A stretch of 64,000 nt of DNA. Source: Plumapathes pennacea. Its lineage: Eukaryota; Cnidaria; Anthozoa; Antipatharia; Myriopathidae. A model generated the notes under the pieces. That model ran no database searches. It saw only the letters and a program-made list of their open reading frames with translations, and had not been told where the DNA came from. How positions within the stretch are numbered: position 1 is the first letter of the stretch; every line of letters begins with the position of its first letter. Shown here piece by piece: positions 42,168 through 53,300 of the stretch. Location: positions 40,653,680-40,717,679 of the forward strand of contig OZ038462.1 in NCBI GenBank assembly GCA_964036295.1, given 5' to 3'. A program made the position numbers and the translations under genes.

Positions 42168-43292
42168 GTTTGTTAAGCAACCCTTCCACGCCATGCGGCT
42201 CTTCGTTTGTTCATAAAGTAAAACAATGCAATGATAGTCTATAATAATCTATGCTAGTCTAAAATCCTTAAATAAATATACCACAAAACACAGAGAATTA
42301 AAAGCTATGATATAAAATCTAGTAAAAAGACCAAAAAAAATCAGCAATGAACCTACCCTATGTAAAGAAAATGTAAAGACTCGTATCTGCTCTTGAAGTT
42401 TAAGTAGAAATGCTTTTGCTAATTTGATAAACCGACTGTAATTGCTGACGCGTCTAATAAAGTCTCGTAGTAACGATTTCGCTGCAGTCCTGAAATGTTC
42501 AGCTTCCTTACTGGAATATCGAGTTTAGGCACCGTTAGGGAACGCAGGGCATTCACCGTGTGAATTATTCCTATTTTCAGGCTCAAAGATGTTCCGCTGG
42601 TGGTTCAACGCGTGGTATCAAGTCTGGAGCACACCTTATGTATGGTCTTGATGGTATATTATCAAATCCATGCAACTATATTATGTAACTTGGTTCATGC
42701 CGGGAGAATATACGTTTAGTTTACGCATTCTCAAAGTGAAGATGGGATAACAAGGAGGAACGTGCTAGTATTAACCAGAATCGCTGCTGGGCGAGAGACG
42801 CAATAAATGTTTCGTTTAACTGCGATCGCACATCGTAGAGTCAAGGAATCAACAAAGGATATGGCCGACTCAAGGATGTTTCTTTTTTGATACACAGCTT
42901 TAAATCGCAAACATTTTTAGGTCTTACTTCTCTAAACGTGCCCTGAAAGGATACAATTTTCCAAGTTGGGCCGCCATTTTTTGTTCTTCGTCATAGTGAA
43001 CCGCGCCTAAAAGTTACTTTACACCTTAGTGAGTGATCGACGAATAAAAACCGTGTTTGAAGTGTGTTTTTATTCTCTTCAAATTATTAAACTAGGAGTG
43101 ATGTTTAGGACATCTAATTCTTAAAAGCGCACACTTGGTATACTCCAAAAAATATGCAGACACCATGCATGTTAACCACCGCTCTCGGACTTCTGAATCA
43201 GATAAAATCAGCCAATCAGACAAAATGCGAGACAAAAAGAGCAAAGTAGTGTGGTTAAAAACTATACTCGCTCTGAAAATAGTTGAGTTATA

Positions 43293-43479
43293 CAGTAGAA
43301 CCCCGCTATCTCGAACTCTCAAGGGAAGCGAGAATTATAGTTCGAGATAGCGGGGGATCGAGATAGCGGGGTTCTACCAAGGGAAATTTCTACCAAGTTC
43401 ATTTCCGAGGGAAAGCGGATTCTGTTCGAGAGAGCGGGGAGTTCGACATAGCCGAGGTCGAGATAGCGGCGTTCTACTG
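43293..43479. mobile_element. MITE with pogo/Tigger-like termini and TA target duplication
   Basis: The left end CAGTAGAACCCCGCTATCTC is matched by the right end GAGATAGCGGCGTTCTACTG (one mismatch). TA flanks both ends (43291-43292 and 43480-43481). Inside, further inverted copies of 'gttcgagatagcggg' occur. CAGTAGAACC-type ends with TA duplications are known from Tigger/pogo-derived elements; this copy encodes nothing. Confidence 0.85.
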
Positions 43480-45211
43480 TATCTATATTTCTCAACTTAT
43501 TAACGATTTCCGAAAGGGGCTTATGGTTTATTCGTTTGTTGTTTTACAACAAGAGAAGATGATCCAAGTGACCAAAAATATTTTTAGATTTGCCAAGAAT
43601 TAAATCACCACCCATACTTCCCTGCACAAACTGATTCAAGCCGAGTAAACTTAGTGTAGGATATTACTCATGACCGACAATCGACTGACCCAGATTAGAC
43701 ACAAATTCAACTAAAGATTCGTAGTAAAAGGTGTTACCGATTCCATGTCTTTTAATCTCGGAGAATTTTATCTTCTGTTTCCTTTAATTGTTTAACTTTG
43801 GCTTTGCATCAAACCACATTTAAAACAAACCGACACTGCTGATAACTAAATATTAACACAACGATCTGTTTCTACAAAAGTTGGAAGTGCGGTGACGCGG
43901 AAGGAAGAGGAACTGTAAACACTTAGGTTGACGTAAAGGCCAAGAGAAAGTAATTGTAACTAAAAGCAATCACCTCCGTATTTCAAAGCAATTCATGGTC
44001 AAATGTTTCTCATTACTTCATCTATAAGCAGTATATGGGGTGATACATGAAGCATTTGATCACTTTGTACAGTAGGCAGCTAATCAACTATAAATTGTCT
44101 TTGTCACCCACGCTTTCTCTTCCGTCTTCAGTTTATAGTGGGAAAATTTGCATTCAAGGTTTAATTGTCGTGTTGTCGATTTACACTTTGTGTGAAAATA
44201 TACATTTCCCGACAAGAACGAATAAAAGAAAGACAAACAAGTTTAATTCTCAAAACAAAGTAAATTAGCTATTTGAGAAAAGCAATTTTGTCCTTTGCTT
44301 ATTTGTCCCATACATTTCTGACACTGTTAGCTGGCTATAGCTGGAACAAAAATAACAACAAAAAATTAATTGAAAAAATACAAAGAAAAAAAAGGAAGAA
44401 AGCTTTGGAAAAAAAAAATTAATTACAGTTGTCTTTTTTTTCTTTTGTGCAGTTCCACTATTTGGGAAAAATACAATCTTACAAGTTGATTTAATCGAGA
44501 AGCAATTTGGAAATATTCCACTTAAGTTGGACATAAATAAATAAATTGTGGTTACAACTGTAAAAAAACGTTTCTAAAAATCTATTAAGCTATACCTGTA
44601 GCTTGCTTTTTTCTTTGAAGGTACAAAATCTTGTATTCACTATTTAACTAGAGCAACATTAAACACATGCACCACAAGGCTCTGTGTTTACATCCTTTCC
44701 CCGTTACTGTCATTACTAACCAAACAAGAAAAATCTCATTTCCTATGAATTAATTTTGAACGACAAGTTCATGATAACCCTTCATCCCTGTAGGTAGCCC
44801 TACAGCCGTAACAACCAAAACCTCACATCGGAAGACGTATACGGAAAGAAACCTCAAGATATTGGCGCTGTTTAGTAACAGACTAATTTAGTGAAAATTC
44901 GATGTTTAAGCTGCATAAACAGCCATGTAAATAGCAGGTATCTTAACCATTTGAGGTGAATGAGCGTCGACGAAATGGTGCCAAAATAATGGCATCTCAA
45001 TAAACTTATGTCAAGCCAATCAAAGAACAAAAACAACACAGGATGCAGTGCAAGGCAAATGCAATTGGACGGTATCATAACATGTGATATCTCGATGACG
45101 GTAAATCTCCCGATTTGGCAGGATAAGCTGTGTAAATAGCTATACAAAAGCAGGAATATCAAGAAGGGAATAGCTAGCACTTAACCAAGGGAGCTAACTT
45201 AAGGCGCAAGA

Positions 45212-46273
45212 ATGCCCAACAGATCCGCGCTGCAGCCTCCGGAGGATCTTCGTGAGATCCGTGTTTTGTGGGACGCATACAATGTAGTTTATTTTGCCAC
45301 TGGCATCTTGATCGCTCTCTTGTCAATTATCACCGTGGTAGGCAATGGTGTGCTGCTGTTGGCGATCTGGAAAGATCCGTTCAAATCTTTCAGAACGCCA
45401 ACCACCATCTTCGTGATCGGTCTCGCCTTGGCAGACCTCATCACGGGCGCTATTGTAGGTCCGTGTGCCTCGTATGTGAGCTTCCTTTCCTACATGAAAA
45501 TACTCAGGCAACACAAGGAGACATACAACACGCTAGTGAGTGTCTCTAGCCACGTGGCATCCATCACAATGAATACGTCGTTTTTTCTTCTGCTTGCTCT
45601 GACATGGAGTCAGTTCACTGCCATCCATTACCCCTTCAAGCACAAGGATGTAGTGACGAAACGCCGCGTCTTTCTGGCTGTTGTGGTGATCTGGGTCTAT
45701 TCCATCCTTCTGTCGCTGCTTGGAGACTTTGGCGTGCCGTACGATATTGCAAGAGAAATAGACATTCACTTGAACACTAACACTGTCCTAGTTTTCTTAC
45801 TGCTGGCCTATGGCTGCCTCCTCGTAGCCTTTTTGCGGCATCTACACAACGTCAACTCTCTAGAGGAGAGCAAAGCCAATCAAGAACGAAGGCGCGAGCA
45901 AGAGAGGCGTTTCACCTCCGTAAACTTGCTTCTTGTCACATTCCTTCTTGTGTGCTCATTACCTTCGATAGTGATTTGGCACCTGGAATTGTACAGGTTT
46001 CCCAACCAAAGCTTTGAAAGCGTACAGCAAAGGGCTCGCTTTGCAATCGCACAAGTTGTGGCGCAAGCAGTGCTTCAGATGAAATTTGCTCTGGACCCGT
46101 TTGCGTACGCGTGGAGGCTGCCAAAATACCGCCAAGCTTTCAAAAAGATGATGACATGTGGAAGGAACGGCCTTCAGGAAGACCCAAGTTCTGGGAATAC
46201 TTTGTCAACGAGTGGCACAGGTCAAACAGCTTCGCCAGTGCAACTGCGCCGTTATAAACGGCCCACATCTTGA
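45212..46273 (+). CDS. Intronless atypical class A (rhodopsin-like) GPCR
   Basis: A single 353-aa open frame with seven hydrophobic segments at roughly 23-50, 62-85, 108-135, 148-170, 187-210, 232-256 and 272-300. Class A hallmarks are kept in TM1 (VVGNGVLLL) and TM2 (GLALADL). Others are changed: the TM3 DRY position reads SQF (W132-S133-Q134-F135), TM6 has VCSLPS instead of CWxP, and the TM7 NPxxY is DPFAY (295-299). No Cys pair of the TM3-ECL2 type is evident. The start at 45212 has N-glycosylation potential (NRS). Such one-exon orphan receptors are numerous in cnidarians; the ligand is unknown. The C-tail is Ser/Thr-rich. Coupling may be altered because the TM3 Arg is missing. Confidence 0.9.
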   Translation: MPNRSALQPPEDLREIRVLWDAYNVVYFATGILIALLSIITVVGNGVLLLAIWKDPFKSFRTPTTIFVIGLALADLITGAIVGPCASYVSFLSYMKILRQHKETYNTLVSVSSHVASITMNTSFFLLLALTWSQFTAIHYPFKHKDVVTKRRVFLAVVVIWVYSILLSLLGDFGVPYDIAREIDIHLNTNTVLVFLLLAYGCLLVAFLRHLHNVNSLEESKANQERRREQERRFTSVNLLLVTFLLVCSLPSIVIWHLELYRFPNQSFESVQQRARFAIAQVVAQAVLQMKFALDPFAYAWRLPKYRQAFKKMMTCGRNGLQEDPSSGNTLSTSGTGQTASPVQLRRYKRPTS

Positions 46274-47359
46274 AAAAAAAAACCTTTTTGACTACGACTG
46301 TTATTTGAAGGAACGTACGCGAATCAGTAACGGTATAGTGTATGCGGCCTGCTGTATAAGATATGAAGAACTGGGCAACAGTCAAGTCACCTCGTTAATT
46401 ATATCCTCAAACTAGAAAACCTTCAAACCCCGAATGAGATCTCAACGTCACCATTAAAACAAGAGCTCCCAAATCTAGAAACAAATTTCATGCTCATTGA
46501 CCAGAATCAATAATTCATTTTTCTTTTTTGCGTTTTTAAGCTGAACAGTGGACAGCTTTGCTTGTTAACAAAAACCGCCCCCTTTTAACTGCCCACTAAT
46601 AGTTTACTTTCCAAGGGAAACAATTATATACGTACCCGCTGATTGCTATTTCTTTACCCCTTGATTAATAATTTAAGTGTACATATTTCACGGTTTATGT
46701 TTACCTACATCGACAAAGTTTTTTTCTAAATTCTACACGGTTGCTAAATTAAAATGATGATGATGATGAAATTATACCTTCCTCCCCATGCAATGGGATA
46801 ATTATGTATCCATGGTGACGCCAAGGCAACGCGCACGTGGTTGTGTTAGTCTCTATATATGAATAGACGGTCTAAGAAAACAAGCGTTACTTTTAAATTG
46901 TATAGTGTCCATGAAAGCACAAAAAAAAAAAAAAAAAAATGACGAGAATACACACATCCTATCGACACAAATGCATATATCTTCTGCACAAAGTCCGTCT
47001 GTTGATCATGATAGGACAAACGTCACATTTAAAAATTGTACTGAGTGACCTGTAAATAGGTGTTAAAACATCTGGCAGGGAAGCCCTAATAATAAACTAC
47101 AAGTTTGTCAATCGTTCACTGTAACACGTCTTTTCCTCCGCCACATTTCTCCTTCTCTTTCTCATCCTCCTTCTTCTCCTCCTTCTTGTTTTGTTCTTGT
47201 TCTTCTCCTTCTTTCTTTTGTCTGCTTCTCGATATTATGTCGTTAAAGCCCACTGATAGATAGGATTAAAAAGACAACTTCACAAATTTCACACTCGTGT
47301 CAATATCCCTATTAAGACACACAGCCTCGTCAGCCAAGCACCCTCGCTGCACCAACCAA
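46274..47359. other. Spacer between convergent GPCR and TEC-like genes
   Basis: About 1.1 kb with 3' UTR material of both genes, a (A)n run near 46920-46940 and a pyrimidine-rich stretch at about 47140-47220. AATAAA occurs at about 47089 on the plus strand. No gene was seen. Confidence 0.55.
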
Positions 47360-50300
47360 TCACAAGCATGTCTGGAGGATCCCTTCTTCACTTCCAGACA
47401 GGTCGTACACCATACGAGTCTCGCCAACTCCATCCGCCCTAGTGAAGTCGTCCATTTCGTCCTCAGAAACACAGTCCCCATTTGATTGGACATTGTGGTT
47501 TTCGTCGACAAGAGTGATCTCGATTTCAGGCAATCCGCATGTTTCTTCGTCTCCCGGCCTGTCCGCCTCCTCAATACGAACTGTTGGGATCGCAAAGGTC
47601 CTTGGGGTCTTTTTGCATTGAACATTACCTTGTACCTCGTCGTCGACCCAATCCTCTTCAAGGTGCATTACGGGGGATTCTGGCGGTGAGTGGTCAGCGG
47701 ATGATCCTGACGTGCCAGCCAGTTGCAGGTAATTCACGTGTATGAACCTTTGAGGTGAGGACTCGCTGGCATCTGAGTCTGATTCGTTGTCGCTAATGGC
47801 TGGGCTGTCATGTGACATAACGATAGTCGTTTCGTAGCTCTGTAGCAGCGTCGAGTTGTCGTCAGCCTTCTGTGAATCTGCAGGCGCACCGCTTTCGTGA
47901 AGGTTTACGTCGTCCATTGACGAAGCCCCTTTGACCATTGCTTTGTTTCCTTTCTTTGTTGCTGGGGGCAACAAGTCTAACAGATGCTCAGAGAGCCTTC
48001 GTAAGTTTGGATTTGGCGTTGATTTTGGCTTCGCCTTAATTTCCTTGATATCGTCGTCCAAAGAGGTCGTTGAGCAAACCGAGATCCGTTTCTTCGGCAC
48101 TTCCGACTCGGCCTGTCGTAGCTTCATAAGTGACATATCTGTCAACAGTTGCAACTGGTCTCTCTCCCGCTCCACTTGTTGTCTCTTCTGCATTATCGTG
48201 GCAGCCTCTTCTTTAAGCCTTTCCTTTTCATAGTGAACCTCTTCTAGCTTTATGCTTAGCTCCTTGATATCCTTCGTACTTTGTTCAAGAGCCGCTTTCG
48301 CTTGATTCGCTTCAGCGAAAACGCTTTCGCGTTCGTTGATGAGTCGATCTCTCTGCTTGACGACTCCATAGAGCTGTTCTTTTAAACTTTGGATAGTTTT
48401 ATCACTAGTAGATATGTAACGCCCGTACCTGTTGTCCAGTTCTTGGATCGAGTCCGTGCGATGCCGCGAGCTTCCACCTACTTTCTTGTCAAAGTCCTTT
48501 CCCACTGCCTTCAGAGCCGCAATCAGCTCATCCCTTTCTAAGAGAGTGTCTTCTAGCATGCTCTTGAGATCTTGAATGGTTCTCTCGCTTTCATACTTGT
48601 ACAGTGTGAATTTCTCTTCAGTCAATCTTTTCACTTCTTCAGCAAGATAGCGTGCACGCTCGCTTTCCGTGGCGCGATCATTAGCCTCGTTCAAGCGGAC
48701 CAGGAACGTTTTGGAGATCATTTCAACCTCTTTCAGACATTTTGTTTCCGCTTCTTGAATTTGGTGTAGAATCCGAGTTTTCTCAGCTTCGGCTCGTTTC
48801 TGCAGAGCTTTGGCTTTTAAGGTCTCCAGCTCCGCCGATTTCAGTCGATCCATAAAGTTTCCCTCGCTAGAGAAAAGACTGCTTGGCCTTCTCCAGAGGT
48901 CAACGGATTCATCCCATTCCATAGTGGACCTGCGGCCAAGAACATTTTCTGACCTTCGTCGGAGTTTAGCTTGTTTTGAACTTTCGACAAACACCTCATC
49001 ATCCATCAGATTTTGAAGTCCACTTGAACCTAAAGAAGATAACAATTCATCACAGAAGAACTCATTCTTATCTTCGAGTAGTTATCATCCAGGTTCTGTG
49101 CATGTATACATCGAAAGTCGACTGGGGAATGGCAAATACTTTTGAAGGCAAGAGTATCAGTTGTTCGTGTAGGGGGTCGTCCGGGTAGCAATAAAACTGT
49201 AATTGTTGGTGACTGACGGTTCGACCTGACCTTCAGAGTCAAGTGAAGATTCGTCATCAGAGGTACCTACATTGCTTCAGGTTGAAAAAAGAAAACTAAC
49301 CTTCCAGAGATTGCGTGGACCCGCTCGGAGTGGAATCCAGTAATGGCACCTGGATGTGCTCGCGGATATCCTGGAATGTTGGCCGTACCTCGGGGACCTG
49401 ATGAAGTCACGTTGCAAGATGTAGTGAAGGGAAGGCATTATTCAAATTTCCACCAAAACCAGGTTTCTACAGTACTTTAGAGCATATGCTAACCAAGCCT
49501 CAAACCTAAACCTAAACCTTTGGATTTAGTTAAGTGGTGGTTAGCATGTGGTCATTCATCAAATACTTACAGCTCGTAAGCACGAGGGCAGGATTTCTTG
49601 AAAGCTGCCAAGCTGCTCCGCAGTGGTAGCCACACTCCCATACTTCACAACCTAATGAAGAAGTCAAAACGAACAAACTGACAAAAGAAACCTTAATAAG
49701 GTTTGAAAAATTGAACGACTTCTGCTCCAGCAACCTTTAAGCCTAAAATATAGATTTTTCCCACCATTTATGACGAGACAATATAGGTGACAAAAAGAGA
49801 ATTCATAAAAGGTTCAGTTGTCTCCTGTGCAAGCGATCAGCTAATTTCCCCATGGCATACTACATGTTTCTGCTCTAAGGTAGTAAAGAGAAGATGTATT
49901 TTGGGTATTTTGAGTTTTGTAATAGATTTTAAAAATAGCTCGAATGACAAAGAAAGAAGTAAAAGGGTGTTCAACGAGATTTGGTACAAATTGATGATAG
50001 AGTGGTTTTCTTCATGTAGTTGTGACGTAATAAAGTTACGATGACATCAACACCACGGTACGAATAGCTATACCAAATTGATTAAATAGCTATACCAAAT
50101 TGATTACATGGATGGCTAGAACATTGGCCTTATAAGATATCAATATGCCTACATTGTTTCTGATGTTACTGACCTGTTAAGGTCCACACGTCTGATATCA
50201 TGTGATGTCAAACTCACCTGGTCGACACTTGTAATTGGTTGTTGACCAGCAGTGAGTATGATATAAACAAGCAGACCTGCAACAGATATAAAGAAGCAGT

Positions 50301-53300
50301 ACAGTGAAGAGATGAGAAACTATGTACGTAAGACAATGAAGAACATACAGAAACAGAAACAGAAACAAGAGCAAGGAGAAGAGTAAGCGTAAAAATATGA
50401 GCATAAAAGCAAGAGCAGGAGAAGGAGCAAGAACAAGAACAAGGGCGATAGCAAGAACAAGAGCGAGTGTAAAATAATTAGAATGAGAAAGAGCTAGACC
50501 TAGAACAAGAAAAAAAGCGACAGCGAGAACGCTAGCAAAAGCATTTATTCAGCATCAGCATCCAGGGACGAGAACGAGAATAATGACAACAACAACAACA
50601 ACAACGACGACGACGACGACGAGCGAGCGAGCGAGCGAGACAAGGACAAGAATGAGTAAAATAAAAGCGGGGGTGGGGAGTCTTAAAATACAGTAGCAGG
50701 TAGATTAAGGCCCGGAGGGACACCCTCCAAGAAGAGTAAAACAATAGTCTCCCTTTACATGCCAAGCGCTACAGGGTGACCCTACCTATTATGTAAACGG
50801 AACAAGGAATTTCAATAGAGAAGGGTGAGCCTTCTAGGATGGTGTCCCTCCTGGGAGGTTACACTCCTTCCATGTAAACAGAACCTAAGAAGACTGTGCA
50901 GAGAAAGACGAGGACATTTTTTAAACACACCGAATGCCCACGTATCTGATTTGCTCGTTGCTTCGCCTGAGTGAGTCTCTGGGGGTGGAATGGAAACTTT
51001 ATTGATATACCCCTCAAATGAAAGAGGCGTAGTGCACCAAGGAGACCTATGAAGCAACAACAAGCAAATATAAGTTCGGTAGTCATGTTGGATTTGAATG
51101 ACTAAAAGTACAGCAGTTTACCTTGAGTTATGAAATCCTGACAGTTTTATAGATCCGTTATCACCAACCAAGCAGTGTTCTGCCACCTGCGAAATCGAAC
51201 CATCGAAATCATTAGCAGCCTTTTAGCGTATCCACGTCAACCTTAAGTTGATACATTATACATTATACTTATTTAAATCTCTGAGCAGAGGCAGATTTTA
51301 AAATTAGTTCTCATAGGGGCTACAATCTTGGACAAAGTTTGTTAACACATGCTTCATATTCCAAAATTTTGACAAAACGACCACTGCACGCTCATAAGTC
51401 ATCTGATTGCAGAAAAACTGTTTATGATCACCCCCTCCGCCTGGTGTTGTTTCTCGCTTAAGGACGAGTTCCGGTAGGGTTTTGAAGGGAAACCAAGGTC
51501 CAACAATAATTTGTTTAACGTTGTATGTAGCATTCCATCTTTTTAGCTGCACCTTATCTTTTATGTCCCATCGTATTGCACCTTAACTTTTATGTCCCAT
51601 CGTACTGCACCTTATCTTTTATGTCCCATCGTACTGCACCTTATCTTTTATGTCCCATCGTATTGCACCTTATCTTTTATGTCCCATCGTACTGCACCTT
51701 ATCTTTTATGTCCCATCGTATTGCACCTTATCTTTTATGTCCCATCGTGTGATACAAATGCGACTCCTTTCTTACCAGTTCTCCATGGACGATTCCGTTT
51801 CCTTCGAGGTACACCATTCCATTCAAGACCTGACTTGTAATGCGCACCAATTCGCTGGGATGCAGCAAAAGCAGCGAGGAATTTCTTTCTAAATACTGTT
51901 TCAAATCACCTAAAGAATGGAACCACACTGTATACTCACTGACATATTTTACTCAAACCTACAACTGTCAATTTTGAAAAAGAAAATGTATGAATCCTCT
52001 CTCAATGAATATACTCTAATGGTATTGGCAGTGTTCATGTTGTGTTGTCTCATCTGCAAAACACGCAGGAAATAGTTATCTAATCCACGACTTTAGGACT
52101 TGGTTAGTACACTCTGTAAAGTGGAGTCCTCGTTTTGAAGTGGACCCGTTAGGTTCAGGTATCAGAACAAGATCTCTACGCCGCTGCCCTCTCCTCACCT
52201 CGGAGACATTTGTAAAATGCTGATTATCTTACGATGTTAAGGCAAATGATGCGCACCTTTCGTCAAAAACTCGTGGATGAAGAAATTCCTCGTTCCTTTC
52301 ATACCAACTCCAAACAAATGTACAACGTTCTCGTGATTTAATGTCCTGCAGGGAAGAAAATAACATCCTCAACCTGACCTCTTCTAGAACGCCTTGGGTT
52401 CCTATTTCTCTCCATTTATTCGTAATTTGGCTCTTATTTTCTCAAATCAATCATGATTTGATTTAATTTTAAGACCAACCACGAAGGAAAAATCAATCAC
52501 ATAACTATTTTTGCTAGTGTAATGGGTTAATACAGTCATACTCACATAATCAACTTCCCCTCGTTTGTGAATTGCTCCTTTAATGTATCCGAGCTTCCTT
52601 CGGGTAGAATATGAACCAAAACATCCTTCTCATGAAATTTTCCAGCAAACACTCCCTGGCAGAAGAACAAAAGACAATTGGTTCTGACAAGTGTTGCTTT
52701 TTTAAATTAAATCCTGGAGCAATAATCTTCAGTAATTCTATATTGTGTTAAACTGGGACTCTCCAATGCTTTTGTTTGCTGAAAATTTGTACAAAATCAA
52801 AATTCAACACGAAAAAACAATCAAATTGATGGCTAAACAAATCTTCACGAACAAATCGGATAGAAATGGATTTGCCCTGAAAATGGCGGATCGAGGATTG
52901 CGACGCACAAAGGACTGTGGTTGACACAGAGGGCCGGCCTCTCAAGGTAAACAACTTATCAGAACATAGGCACGACCGTACAAACAAAAACGAGCTTGAA
53001 ATATACAACAACTCACAAGGCAAGAGCCGAACTGTAGAAATGTCTCATCTGCTTCGACTTCGCTGGTTCCTAAGCCAAGTCAAAGCCTGAGTTTGACATT
53101 GGCTACTCCAATAGAGTAATCGTACTTATCATTAGTCTTACCCATGGAAGTTCAGAGGGTTGCTCTTCGCTGGACTCGATTTCTGCCCAGTCAACTTTCC
53201 AGATTTCTAACAACAGAAAGGAAAAGCTTGATTATATTTCAAATTCATTGATTTCACGAGACTATGTTTACGGATGCAGAGTGAAGGTGCAAAAGGTGAA

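Noticed and set aside
44872..45180. Minus-strand 102-codon hydrophobic open frame upstream of the GPCR
   Set aside because: It is AT-rich and composed of pyrimidine-run hydrophobics, with no motif. It fits antisense promoter DNA.
51546..51750. CRISPR-like regular array
   Set aside because: The 29-bp units are directly contiguous with no unique spacers, so this is a minisatellite in a eukaryotic intron.
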